A DNA stretch of 64,000 bases from assembly GCA_031289615.1 (NCBI GenBank), contig JAITPD010000047.1:32763-96762 (forward strand). Reading direction: 5' to 3'. Within the stretch, counting starts at the first letter, position 1. Each line of letters opens with the position of its first letter. The notes beneath the pieces were generated by a model. That model had not been told where the DNA came from and made no database searches. It saw only the letters and a program-made list of their open reading frames with translations. The translations under genes and the position numbers were made by a program. Below, in pieces: positions 28,001-36,250 of the stretch. The stretch comes from Lactobacillaceae bacterium (GTDB lineage Bacteria; Bacillota; Bacilli; Lactobacillales; Lactobacillaceae).

Positions 28001-30870
28001 TTCGTTCCAATTGCGCCGGTATCCGTTACTGTTGAAAGCACTTTGTTACTATCATCTGAATCAATCAAGTTATAAGATGCTGTCACTGTGCGTGTCGCTT
28101 TAATCGTGTTGGTCGTTGACAAAGCGGTTGAAATGGCTGAACCATCGGCGTTCAATGGTTGGGTAGTCCATGTCACAGCTAGTGACTTACCAGTCACAAT
28201 CGTTGTATCAGGATCATCTAATGAGACGGTTGCAATAATCTTGGCAATCTTAGCTTGAGCAATTGAAACCCCACTAATTTGGATCGAAACAGCTTGGTCA
28301 TAGGTCGTGACAATACCTTGCGCTGTTAGATAAACAATTGTTGCGCCAGTAATTGGGTTACCGTCTACATCAACAATTTGAATTGGGGCGGTTAAATGCA
28401 CGCCTAATTGATTAGTACTATCGCGCAAATTCAAAGTCGTTAGTGTATCTGGCACATCACTCTTCATTCCGTCATACAAGATGTCAGAAATGGTGAGTGT
28501 GTTACTCTTTGACAAATCAATGGTCCCAGTTGAAGCTTGTACTGCTGTGTCACCAGAACCTTGAATGCTGGTTTGTTGATAATATGTGGCTGGTGCAACA
28601 ACCGTACCTAGCATTCCTTGTGCACCATCATAAATAATTGTAGTTCGATCACCATCAGTTGAAAAACTATCTCGAGCCAATGCCGTTGCGTTTGTCACTG
28701 TCTCTATATTCAAGTTTTGAACGATTGTGTTGTCAAATGTTAACGTGACATTTGGTTGCCCAATCACTTCACCTGGATATGCTGAAGGCAACGGCACTAG
28801 TGTATAAGTGACCGCTAAGGAGTTGTTTTGAGATGTGGTCCCTGCGTATTGGACCGTGGTGGTTACAGCGGTTGGGTCGTATGTGATGGTTAAAGTTTTC
28901 ATATCAGCAGAATACGTGTACACAAGACCTTTGGTCGGAATGCCATTAGATCCAAATATTGTGTCCTTTGGCGCCGTTAGTACCCAAACCGGATTAGCTA
29001 CTGCAATTGCTTTTATAAATGGTGTTGTGAGCAATCCAGTCTCAGACACGGTTATATATATAGTAGACCCAGTACCCGCCCCGACAGTCATTGCGGCATT
29101 ATAGTCACTTTGCACCATTCCACTATTGGTCATTTGATAAGAGGGCGCTGTAATAAACTTAATACCCGAAAGGATGTCACCTGGTAACAAATTGCTGGCT
29201 CTTGTCGCACTTAACCCTGAATTATTATCTACCGCTGAATAACTATTGTATGTCCTTGACATGTATCCTAATTGCGATGGATCAATCAATGAAACATTAC
29301 CATACAAAGCCCCTTCTGTTGACCAAATCATAGTTCCGCTATTTAGTGCTAACGTTGCAATGTTTTTAATTGGGTCCACCGTTGAATCAATCGCAAGTGT
29401 CTGCATGGTCCCGTCACCAACAATTGTAATCACCTGACCCGATGCAAGTGTAATCGTATAAGTCACACCGTTTGTCGTTTGAATACCGGTAATATTGTAA
29501 TTCATATTAGTCGTTGAAAAATCTTCTGAATCAGAAAGCGTATTATCTGGATTTGGATCAATGTAGTTTGCTGTAGCAGTTGCGCCGATTGTAATGACCT
29601 TTGTCGTATTTCCGGCTTGTGCAACCTCCGTTAAAGCACTCACGTGGGAACCATCGTTGATATTATATCCACCTGCAATGCGTGCTAATGATACATTTGT
29701 TCCAATTTGTCCAGCCGTACCAGTATAGCTAAAAGATTGCTCATCAAGCGCTCCTGTTATAATCGCTCCGGTCCAAGGAGTTGACTCTTTTGTTGAACCG
29801 TCAATCGTGTGCCAGTTGACCTGTACTGATGAGCTTGACATCGATACAATTGTTGAATATGGTGTCCCAGCGGCGATCGTGATGGTCACCGTATTATCAG
29901 TATTGGTATAACTGACACCGGCTGGTAATGTTCCTAACCACGTCACGCTGTCGATTTGAACATTAGTCAAGGCACTGTATGTGAACACAATGTCTTGCGA
30001 CACAACTGCTGAAGAGCGCGTGAATGCGTTACCCCCATTGCTGAGAATTTGATACAATCCATATGGATTAAGGGATAATATTCCGTCCGACACAACGGTT
30101 CCATTTGATGTAATGGCCTCGTTGGCAACTCCATAAGAACTGCCAACGTTTTTAATATATATAGCTGGATTTTTGAATGTATATACTTTGTTGACGGTGA
30201 TGTCTAAATCATCCAATGCCGCTCCATTAAGAATTGTACTAACCGTTGAGGTGGCTGACTGTAGTCCGTTGGCCCAACTTGAAGTCGCCTTAGGAAGATT
30301 GTTATATTTTACATAAATCGCGATTGACGCCGTCATGTCTTGGGTAAACGTATAGGTTACAGTTCCTGCAGTTGTATTAGTTGAAACAGTTGTTCCTGCT
30401 ACTGTATCATTTTTAACCCAGGCAAAATCATTTGGATTATAGTTAAACGTCAATTTGTCACCCGCTTTAAAAGTTCCAGTCTCTGTCACCGGAATAAAAC
30501 TGGCGGTTGCTAAATCAGTGTCAGTCCAAGTCTGTTGACCCGTCAATGAATGTGTCGCCACTGCGGGTGCATCACTCGTTGCCGAACTAGCGGTACTATC
30601 TGCCGCTGAACTGGCGGTTGAATCAGCTTCACTAGCAGCCGAGCTTGAATCGTCAGCTGTTGAATCGGGAATACTTGCTGATGATAATGCGACCACATCA
30701 CCATCATCTGGGGTATCAGCAGTTACTTCGCTCACAGGTGCCCCGCTATCAGTATCATCAGCATGGGCTAGGCTAACACCACCCATTGTCATTAATGTTG
30801 CACTTGCAATTCCTGCAAAGAGCCACCGCTTGCCTGCTTTATACATCTTAAAGTGTAAATTCTTATCCAT
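25090..30870 (-). CDS. LPXTG-anchored giant adhesin with KxYKxGKxW signal
   Basis: This 1926-residue surface protein begins with FKMYKAGKRWLFAG, a KxYKxGKxW-type signal peptide with cleavage near SLAHADD. A Ser/Asp/Ala-rich stalk follows (about 45-105). Then come a long Thr/Val-rich beta region and several MucBP-like repeats (for example TVNYVDDD ... GGQVITVH, present at least twice). A bacterial Ig-like module (PDGGTTTVSGTAEPNSLVTV) precedes the C-terminal sorting signal LPNTG, hydrophobic segment and KKRQDSDK tail. It should be sortase-anchored and mediate cell-cell or mucus binding. Within a transfer region it may promote mating aggregation (inference). ATG 30870 follows GGAG and is preferred over the track start. 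It is driven by the shared transfer promoter. Confidence 0.88.
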   Translation of the reverse strand: MDKNLHFKMYKAGKRWLFAGIASATLMTMGGVSLAHADDTDSGAPVSEVTADTPDDGDVVALSSASIPDSTADDSSSAASEADSTASSAADSTASSATSDAPAVATHSLTGQQTWTDTDLATASFIPVTETGTFKAGDKLTFNYNPNDFAWVKNDTVAGTTVSTNTTAGTVTYTFTQDMTASIAIYVKYNNLPKATSSWANGLQSATSTVSTILNGAALDDLDITVNKVYTFKNPAIYIKNVGSSYGVANEAITSNGTVVSDGILSLNPYGLYQILSNGGNAFTRSSAVVSQDIVFTYSALTNVQIDSVTWLGTLPAGVSYTNTDNTVTITIAAGTPYSTIVSMSSSSVQVNWHTIDGSTKESTPWTGAIITGALDEQSFSYTGTAGQIGTNVSLARIAGGYNINDGSHVSALTEVAQAGNTTKVITIGATATANYIDPNPDNTLSDSEDFSTTNMNYNITGIQTTNGVTYTITLASGQVITIVGDGTMQTLAIDSTVDPIKNIATLALNSGTMIWSTEGALYGNVSLIDPSQLGYMSRTYNSYSAVDNNSGLSATRASNLLPGDILSGIKFITAPSYQMTNSGMVQSDYNAAMTVGAGTGSTIYITVSETGLLTTPFIKAIAVANPVWVLTAPKDTIFGSNGIPTKGLVYTYSADMKTLTITYDPTAVTTTVQYAGTTSQNNSLAVTYTLVPLPSAYPGEVIGQPNVTLTFDNTIVQNLNIETVTNATALARDSFSTDGDRTTIIYDGAQGMLGTVVAPATYYQQTSIQGSGDTAVQASTGTIDLSKSNTLTISDILYDGMKSDVPDTLTTLNLRDSTNQLGVHLTAPIQIVDVDGNPITGATIVYLTAQGIVTTYDQAVSIQISGVSIAQAKIAKIIATVSLDDPDTTIVTGKSLAVTWTTQPLNADGSAISTALSTTNTIKATRTVTASYNLIDSDDSNKVLSTVTDTGAIGTKYDGTVTIPDNYVLVGYQLADGTKVTGITTQTFSEVVGSDGTINGQTYQVLLKHATTSELVPVTETVNYAGLPSDKAVASQNQTVNATKITDLVTGAITWTEAQFDAINSPAVAGYTPNQSSVAATSSTNGTISSVTVTYTANATTATLNIVDTDNGNKVVQSFEVSGVVDGLIDWSSVNDAIVALTDKYNFTSGGMGTTFKADPASNIYQMTVTEKHTTGSYVQTINYVATGLPTAKNVSYDASKVGYDTDTNLVTGVTTYTLGKYGLMQDSDIQDVAGYTATIGAVNLDATSTTAPADQTVNVSYAANAQSITVNYVDDDFSTLTDRHSLDLKTSSLIKTETLDGITDQAVVFTPDYLPAGYVFVNVTGQPATFSSDGGQVITVHYYHHMTDSQFTRTFTIHYVGAGDQTPVDVVYNLLLDEERDDVSGVGLYDLRSVNGERMTSTDWMTTATPEIAGYTALTTSVDYDEFFPLTNQYDYSVSPEDLISDRYTTVTYTPNAQTITVNYVDDDDNSAIVDSNTLNGVTDQAVEFTPSAPANYNLVAGTEIPSTFSADGGQVITVHLTHKTSSQDEAKTISRLVKFVDAKGNDLLPSVLQTANFTRVATTDAATGLVSYTAWVSDNAELNAVNAPALSGLTPDQNGAAAETLTGDSINNVVSVVYSDITAPDMPSEAVTPVSPDGGTTTVSGTAEPNSLVTVITADGSKLTQQTGNDGAYSIDVPSAQIGDVIAVTATDDAGNVSDANQQSVGAAVVQKDVVDDPISVNPDDFYQTVTVEFVDQNGNVIGTSDVKITNHQDVNVNVPTGYSHLNDDGTYTSDVLINDGTDHQQVLVTKIQSQVITDDGGVTNQNGDGQITKTAVGAPLSVNAKDFYDNTAKQVVSPVDPKPIKTETHEPTLKDALIPVETEPKQGASLTQIEDSLDNGVAVLPNTGAAMQQRPELVMVGLSAFLLAITGLLAKKRQDSDK

Positions 30871-30885
30871 TATGTTTATCTCCAT

Positions 30886-30921
30886 TAAAAAAACGTTATT
30901 TTGCTCTTATACAAAATAACG
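30886..30921 (-). terminator. Terminator after ssb, overlapping the adhesin promoter
   Basis: On the minus strand CGTTATTTTG and CAAAATAACG form a perfect 10-bp stem followed by TTTTTTT. It stops ssb transcripts. The adhesin -10 (TATTTT, 30913-30918 on the complement) lies within one arm, so adhesin transcripts start inside the hairpin and escape it. Confidence 0.7.
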
Positions 30922-30955
30922 CTCATTAATTTACTTTCAAAAAGTAACTATTAAA
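30913..30955 (-). promoter_or_regulatory. Predicted adhesin promoter with shared transfer box
   Basis: The minus strand reads AGTTACTTTTTGAAA, with TTGAAA, 16 bp, then TATTTT. The box overlaps the last codons of ssb. It ties adhesin expression to the transfer operons. Confidence 0.5.
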
Positions 30956-31397
30956 ATGGAAGTTGATCATCTGGAATTTCAACAACATTTCCTTTGCTAA
31001 ATGGATCATTTGCATCAGGTGTTGGAATTTGATTTTCTGGAATGGCGACTGATTGACGACGAGCATCAGTTTCAGCCTTTGTTTCTAACAAAGTAAAGTT
31101 ATCAACAACAACTTCAGTAACAAAGACATGTTGTCCTTGTTGATTATCGTATTGACGAGTATTAATACGACCAGTAATGGCAACTTGTGATCCCTTGGTT
31201 GTCATGTTAACAAAATTTTCAGCGGCTTTACGCCAAATCACAATATTGATGAAATCAGCCTCTCGCTCCCCATTTTGGTTTGTGCGATTACGTTCAGATG
31301 CCAAAGTAAATGTCGCAACTGCTACTCCTGTTGGTGTATATCGCAGCTCTGGTACTCGGACAATCCGTCCTGTTAAATTAACACTATTCATGCTCAT
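30951..31397 (-). CDS. ssb: Single-stranded DNA-binding protein
   Basis: The 148-residue protein has an N-terminal OB fold with MNSVNLTGRIVRVPELRYTPTGVAVATFTLA and the typical acidic tip ending in DDQLPF for partner binding. Plasmid- or ICE-encoded SSB protects the transferred strand in the recipient and the displaced strand during replication. ATG 31397 follows GGAGA; the gene overlaps the preceding small gene by 14 nt. It is probably the second cistron after the coiled-coil protein. Confidence 0.93.
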   Translation of the reverse strand: MSMNSVNLTGRIVRVPELRYTPTGVAVATFTLASERNRTNQNGEREADFINIVIWRKAAENFVNMTTKGSQVAITGRINTRQYDNQQGQHVFVTEVVVDNFTLLETKAETDARRQSVAIPENQIPTPDANDPFSKGNVVEIPDDQLPF

Positions 31398-31650
31398 GAT
31401 TATTCTCCATTTCTGTTTCTTGCTTAACACCACTAATCAACGCAGCTAACTTTTCAAGATCATCAGTTCCATACTTAGACTTCAAACTCTCTACAATCGC
31501 GTTAGCTTTTGCTGATTCAATTTTTTCAATTTGATCATCAAGCTTAGCTAACTGCTTATCACGCTTTTCGTTAAGTGCTGCAACCTTTTCATTGTATGAT
31601 TGAACGATACTTTCACGTTCTTGTTGTAATTCAATCAATGTTTTTGCCAT
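31384..31650 (-). CDS. Small coiled-coil protein upstream of ssb
   Basis: The 88-residue protein is largely a single charged coiled coil (about 1-60, LQQERESIVQSYNEKVAALNE ...) with an acidic tail. No family is recognised. It is translationally coupled to ssb (14-nt overlap) and begins 23 bp after the polyvalent ToxN-like gene, so all three may share a transcript. Confidence 0.6.
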   Translation of the reverse strand: MAKTLIELQQERESIVQSYNEKVAALNEKRDKQLAKLDDQIEKIESAKANAIVESLKSKYGTDDLEKLAALISGVKQETEMENNHEHE

Positions 31651-31673
31651 AATCTACCTCATTTCTGCCATTA

Positions 31674-32933
31674 CTATAACCCGATTTCTTTATCAACTGA
31701 AATGTCACCACGTGAAGGTCCAAAGTTATCGTGGTTCATTGATAGACCATAAATTTCAGCATCAAAATGTGTTAAAATATCATTTAATCCAGTATTAGCA
31801 TTTAATCCTGAGAAAAACTCATGTGATCCTTCATCAATTAAGATGTTTGGTTGGTTACTTTCATTCACTTCATACAAACTCAGGTATTGTGAGCCGTGTT
31901 CGTCGTCGTTTTTCCAAACCAACAATTGGATTTCATGAGGTGCCTCTTCTGTACCAAGATTGATTGAAGCAATATCACTCTCATTATCAACAAACTCGTC
32001 ATCAAACTTTGACAAATCACCAAGATGTTCTCTGTATTCGTCAGCAATGAATTTCTCTACTCGATCTAATAATTCACCTTTTAGTTGATGTTTTTGTGCT
32101 TGATCATAACTGGGGTAATTTGCATTAATTGAATCGACAATCGCCACAATATCATCAGCATTATCAAACTTAAGATAGTCATATGCAGGCATAGACGTTC
32201 CATCAAAATGCTTGAATTCATCCAGGAAGCGCCCACCCATATCGAATGAATAAGGGCGAGCAGTTAAGCCGACATTATCTGCATAAAGTGTTTTAGTCGA
32301 ACGTGGTTGCAAGTAATCAGCATAGCCAACCTGAATACCACGTTGTGTTTTATCATCCCAAATATTCATGGTCTTAAGTGGTTGGTCCGAATCCTTGCTG
32401 TTGACAATTTTCCACCAGGCTTCACTAATGTTATTAGCCCGATCTTTATTATTGGTATCAAGATCAAGTGCTGATTTTTCTACTTGAATATTTTTAATCT
32501 TTTCCATACCCTTAGGAAAGAGCAAAGGTGTTGCAAACTTCTTTTCATTACTATAATCAGGCAATTCTTGCACCCAATTGATATATTCAACAAATTTATT
32601 TTCTATCTCGGCAAAATTATTTTCAATAATCTGCTTTTGCTTTTTAGGAAGACTAACTATTTCGTCACCAACCATGTTTTGATTTCTTACAAATACGGCT
32701 TTTTGAAAATCTAATCCTGGGCGTTTGAAATGAGTATTATTGGTTGAAAATACAGTTAAATATTTACTTTTATCTGATGACTTTTTTGATAAATTACTTC
32801 TTAAGGGAATGAACCAACCACTTTCGTCTAAGACACCTAAATATGGTCTATCATCCTTAGCTAATAATTGTTCACTACCAGTTTCTGCATAAGCATTAGC
32901 AAAAAATTCTGTCGTTAAATAAGTAAAACGCAT
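31674..32933 (-). CDS. ToxN/AbiQ-like domain protein (short form)
   Basis: The 419-residue protein has an N-terminal ~155 residues that resemble type III toxin-antitoxin endoribonucleases (ToxN/AbiQ): an aromatic N-terminal strand, then RPYLGVLDESGWFIPLRS in the place of the family's hydrophobic strand and PLTSPK loop, LDFQKAVFV, and a terminal helix (KKQKQIIENNFAEIENKF). The active loop is changed (PLRSNLSKK), so activity is uncertain. The C-terminal ~200 residues are acidic and of unknown fold. The N-terminus aligns block by block with that of the next gene upstream (33251-36226). Its start codon region carries an opposite-facing promoter for a structured RNA. Confidence 0.55.
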   Translation of the reverse strand: MRFTYLTTEFFANAYAETGSEQLLAKDDRPYLGVLDESGWFIPLRSNLSKKSSDKSKYLTVFSTNNTHFKRPGLDFQKAVFVRNQNMVGDEIVSLPKKQKQIIENNFAEIENKFVEYINWVQELPDYSNEKKFATPLLFPKGMEKIKNIQVEKSALDLDTNNKDRANNISEAWWKIVNSKDSDQPLKTMNIWDDKTQRGIQVGYADYLQPRSTKTLYADNVGLTARPYSFDMGGRFLDEFKHFDGTSMPAYDYLKFDNADDIVAIVDSINANYPSYDQAQKHQLKGELLDRVEKFIADEYREHLGDLSKFDDEFVDNESDIASINLGTEEAPHEIQLLVWKNDDEHGSQYLSLYEVNESNQPNILIDEGSHEFFSGLNANTGLNDILTHFDAEIYGLSMNHDNFGPSRGDISVDKEIGL

Positions 32934-32961
32934 TGTAATATCTCCTTAAATTTTGTATAAT
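32933..32961 (+). promoter_or_regulatory. Promoter of small RNA C, overlapping the toxin-like start
   Basis: TTGTAA, 17 bp, TATAAT on the plus strand is close to the sigma-70 consensus. The -35 begins at the last base of the ToxN-like ATG complement and the spacer covers its ribosome binding site, so RNA transcription and toxin expression face away from each other. Confidence 0.65.
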
Positions 32962-32965
32962 TAAC

Positions 32966-33055
32966 GTAGGGTTCCGGGCAAGGCATGCCTTGAATGTCTC
33001 ATGAGTTAGCGAACCCCCTACATAATTTTTAGCGCTGTTATTAGCGCTTTTTTTG
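32966..33055 (+). ncRNA. Candidate antitoxin-like RNA C
   Basis: The predicted RNA starts with GTAGGGTTC, which closes against GAACCCCCTAC. Inside are a hairpin (CAAG/CTTG around GCATGC), a downstream ATGTC that can pair with the loop, and CATGAGTTAG. The terminator AGCGCT-GTTATT-AGCGCT plus eight T follows. The order of parts matches RNAs A and B. It is transcribed away from the ToxN-like gene at 31674-32933. Confidence 0.55.
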
Positions 33056-33058
33056 TTG

Positions 33059-33242
33059 TATAATAACTTTGTAAAGCCGGCAGCTCTAGCTGTTAATGAG
33101 AGCCATTAAATCCTCCACAACACTGTTTTGAATCCGAGTTTGGGTGTTAAATAGCGGGTACAGGGACGCGTAACCCTTGATTGCGCCATAGAGCAGGCCC
33201 GCTATCCATAAACAAAGTCACCAATTCTGGTGGCTTTTATTT
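33059..33242 (+). ncRNA. Candidate antitoxin-like RNA B
   Basis: A TATAAT at 33059 follows directly on the terminator of RNA C. The ~175-nt transcript has an 80-nt 5' part with small hairpins. Next comes the family module: outer stem ATAGCGGG/CCCGCTAT, inner hairpin GGG/CCC, and loop GCGTAA that can pair with TTGCGC just downstream, then CATAGAGCAGG. It ends at terminator GTCACCA-ATTC-TGGTGGC-TTTTATTTTT. The -35 is poor, so expression may be partly readthrough from RNA C. On the other strand a 6-codon reading frame behind GGAGG is also visible. Confidence 0.5.
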
Positions 33243-33250
33243 TTGCTTTG

Positions 33251-36226
33251 TTAAATGTCCATTGCCTTATCAACAATTTGTTGGTTATTTGCAACTTCAA
33301 CCTGTGGTTCTGACATAAACGTCTCATCGCCACGGACCCATGCTGCCAACTCAGGAACCGTGTATTCTTTAACAGATTCAAGGTTTTCAGCGCTCGTCCG
33401 GACCAAAATTGATCCAGATTCACCTTGTGAATAACCAATCCAGTCATCAGCAGCAATTCGAGCTGTTTCCCCAGCTTCTTCTAACGCCTTATTCACACTG
33501 TCAGCAAGTTTAGAAACACCAGTATATTTAATGTAACCTGCCATTGACTCAACCAAATCATTCTTCAAATCTGAATATTCAATTTGCTTAGCAACTTCAT
33601 TTGAAGTCAAGTTACTCATTAGTTCATCCCAGTTATCAACCATGTTGCCCATGCCTTCAACTAATGGCGTTCCATCATATTTCTCGTCAACTTGTGGGTA
33701 AAAATCCATTTGGGTTAAAGTCCAAACACGTTTGTTTTCGGAATCAATTGTTGAATTAGTTTTAATTGAACCAGCAAAGTCCTCAAAATTGTCTTTCAGT
33801 ATGTCTGGATAATCTTCAATCATGGCCGTAATGACCTTTTCTTGAATATCCTTTCCCCAATAATGAGCAAGATGTTCAGGGTCATATGCATAACCTTGTT
33901 CATCACCGTATACCAACATTTCAGCCATATTCTTCTCAACGTCATTTGAATATTTTTGGAATGACGATACCATTGCGCTAAACTCTGAGGGCTCAAGGTT
34001 TGAGTCGACGTCATATTCAGTTGGTACATTAGCCATTGGTTTTGCATTTTCTTGAATTTGCTCCAACATTTTAGCGTTCCGATTAACGGCTGATGATGTC
34101 ATAATTCCAGCTTGTTCAAGATCAACGCTGGTAAATGCGGCTAAGTTAATAAAGACTGACTTATCCTCATTTCTATACTGAGGTTGAACCAAACTTTGAT
34201 GACGATCATAAGTCGCATCTTCACCGATAGCAGCAAACACATCATGATGTACTTCTTCAATTTGGTCATTCTCCCAGGTAAATGTAATGTTACCCTTCTC
34301 GTTTACTGCAACTTCTTTCACTTGAATATGCTTGTTTTGAGAAGGGGTTACACAATCTTCTGGATTAGTGGCAGGTTCCTTTAACAATCGTTCTTTCAAC
34401 CATCCAACACCATTATATGTTGAATCTAAATTACCATCATCGATGTCAACATATTCCAGTTTTGAGCCATGCTTTAGCACATGATTTCCAGACCCAATCT
34501 CCATTAAATTAGCAACGTCATGTTCTGCAATTTCTCGATAAATTTGATCTCGATCTTGAATTTGTTCCAGGGTTGGTTCGATTAGTAAGAAATCATCATG
34601 TTTATCATTAGGCTTAATGTACCAGTTCCCAACAGCAACATCGCTTGTTTCCAACAGCTCTTGAATACCATCTACTCCTTCTACATTGATTTGCGGTGTT
34701 TGCTTCATAAAGACCATTTCATTCGACATGGACAGCATTGAATTTTCAGTATAAAAGTCCGCTACTGTATCGGTTAATGCATCACTCTCATGATATAAAC
34801 TAACTGGTTGTGCAAAGTTTTGATCTGTACTCATTTCTTTAACCTCTTCTATTTCTTTAGTTAGTGTGACTAAGCTGACATATGAATCGTTAGCATTCCA
34901 ATTCTCAATTTCACTATTAAGAAAACTTGTCATCATTTCTTTTTGAAAATCCCAATCTGGGTGGAATTCATCAGCGTCTGTTGCATATCTTGCTGCATTG
35001 ACGTGTAGTAACATTTCATCTGGAATTTTAACGCCTTCTTGTTCAGCCTGAATTACATTGTATTTAGTCAAAAATTCCCCCAACATTGCTAATTCGTCAC
35101 CATCGATATGCCCGAGGCGTGATCCGAAATCGAGGCCACGGTCTAAAGCATCACCATCTACTCCATAAATGATCAAACCCTCCACTTCTCGATCAGTATC
35201 TTTGTATCTAGTTGCACGAAGATCACCATTGGTCATTGTTTCTAAATTTTGTTCTAAATCTGAGTAAACACCCTCAACTAAATCACCAACATTTTTGTAT
35301 TGTGCTAACGTTTTAAGTTCAATTTTCTCTGCCATGTTGTTATCTCCGTATGCTTGATTATATTCATCTAAAAATTGGGTTATTTCTTGCTCTTCTACCT
35401 TTAAATAATTGGTTGTTGATTGCATGAAGTTTTCCCGCTCTCCGTACCGTTTATAAAGATTAACCAATTCAATCTGTTTTTGTGGTGTTAAATTGATAAT
35501 TTCATTTGACGGTTCAGGTCCAAAACCGTGATACCAAAAATCATCTTCATCTCGGGGTTCATCAAAGCCCAATGCACCATAGTGTTCACGCTCATTAACA
35601 TAATCTGGAACGAATTGCTTTGCTTCATTGTTGAGTTGATGTTCAATAACGTTTCGATGCATTGAAGAATACCAATATAAATCCTGTCCATTTGCCATTT
35701 GTGCTTGCTCCATTTCTAACTGATTGGGATCCTTATATTTAACGACATCACCCTCTAACCCAAACAGATCAACTCGTTGTCCTATCAATCTTTCTATTCC
35801 TTCTGGATAAAATGGGATGGTACTCATTACTACATTGGGATGTGTTGGTGGCAGCTTAAGGATTCTCTTTGTATATTTAGTGAATTGCCTCTCCAAATTT
35901 AAAATATTATTTTCTATATATTGATACTGCAATTTTGGAACGGTGTTTTTAATATCCAGTAACGCGCTATTATCAGTTATATAAATAGCCTTTTGTAAAT
36001 TCAATCCTGGTCTTTTTAGATGTGGATTGTTGTTCTTAAAAGGTGTTTCAAACACACCATCTTTTGGTGCCTTCAATGTGAGCTTTCCTTCTAACGGCAC
36101 AAACCAATTTGTTTCTTCATCAAATATACCTACATAAATACGATTATTTTTTTCATCGAACTGATTAGAGCCAGTTCTTGCCTTTTCTTCTGCCAAAAAA
36201 CGTGGGTTTAACCATTTGACTTTCAT
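33251..36226 (-). CDS. Polyvalent protein with ToxN/AbiQ-like N-terminus (long form)
   Basis: The first ~150 residues of this 991-residue protein align with the short ToxN-like protein (RIYVGIFDEETNWFVPLEG, LNLQKAIYI, helix YQYIENNILNLERQF). The catalytic-loop equivalent is PLEGKLTLK. The remaining ~840 residues are acidic and modular with no family recognised. In-frame ATGs with good Shine-Dalgarno sites occur at 35335 (GGAG, residue 298) and 34834 (AGAGG, residue 465), near what look like domain junctions. GGAG precedes the main ATG. An opposite-facing promoter (TTGACT-17-TATAAT) overlaps its start codon and drives RNA A. Located between the topoisomerase and ssb genes. Confidence 0.55.
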   Translation of the reverse strand: MKVKWLNPRFLAEEKARTGSNQFDEKNNRIYVGIFDEETNWFVPLEGKLTLKAPKDGVFETPFKNNNPHLKRPGLNLQKAIYITDNSALLDIKNTVPKLQYQYIENNILNLERQFTKYTKRILKLPPTHPNVVMSTIPFYPEGIERLIGQRVDLFGLEGDVVKYKDPNQLEMEQAQMANGQDLYWYSSMHRNVIEHQLNNEAKQFVPDYVNEREHYGALGFDEPRDEDDFWYHGFGPEPSNEIINLTPQKQIELVNLYKRYGERENFMQSTTNYLKVEEQEITQFLDEYNQAYGDNNMAEKIELKTLAQYKNVGDLVEGVYSDLEQNLETMTNGDLRATRYKDTDREVEGLIIYGVDGDALDRGLDFGSRLGHIDGDELAMLGEFLTKYNVIQAEQEGVKIPDEMLLHVNAARYATDADEFHPDWDFQKEMMTSFLNSEIENWNANDSYVSLVTLTKEIEEVKEMSTDQNFAQPVSLYHESDALTDTVADFYTENSMLSMSNEMVFMKQTPQINVEGVDGIQELLETSDVAVGNWYIKPNDKHDDFLLIEPTLEQIQDRDQIYREIAEHDVANLMEIGSGNHVLKHGSKLEYVDIDDGNLDSTYNGVGWLKERLLKEPATNPEDCVTPSQNKHIQVKEVAVNEKGNITFTWENDQIEEVHHDVFAAIGEDATYDRHQSLVQPQYRNEDKSVFINLAAFTSVDLEQAGIMTSSAVNRNAKMLEQIQENAKPMANVPTEYDVDSNLEPSEFSAMVSSFQKYSNDVEKNMAEMLVYGDEQGYAYDPEHLAHYWGKDIQEKVITAMIEDYPDILKDNFEDFAGSIKTNSTIDSENKRVWTLTQMDFYPQVDEKYDGTPLVEGMGNMVDNWDELMSNLTSNEVAKQIEYSDLKNDLVESMAGYIKYTGVSKLADSVNKALEEAGETARIAADDWIGYSQGESGSILVRTSAENLESVKEYTVPELAAWVRGDETFMSEPQVEVANNQQIVDKAMDI

Positions 36227-36244
36227 AGGTATTCTCCTTATAAT
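36216..36244 (+). promoter_or_regulatory. Promoter of small RNA A, overlapping the toxin-like start
   Basis: TTGACT, 17 bp, TATAAT is a near-consensus promoter on the plus strand, placed across the ATG and ribosome site of the long ToxN-like gene. The arrangement is the same as at 32933. Confidence 0.7.
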
Positions 36245-36250
36245 TAAAGT

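Noticed and set aside
32966-33242. RNAs B and C as a riboswitch (for example a small pseudoknot class such as preQ1)
   Set aside because: They are followed by terminators and no plus-strand gene, and their promoters point away from the adjacent genes.
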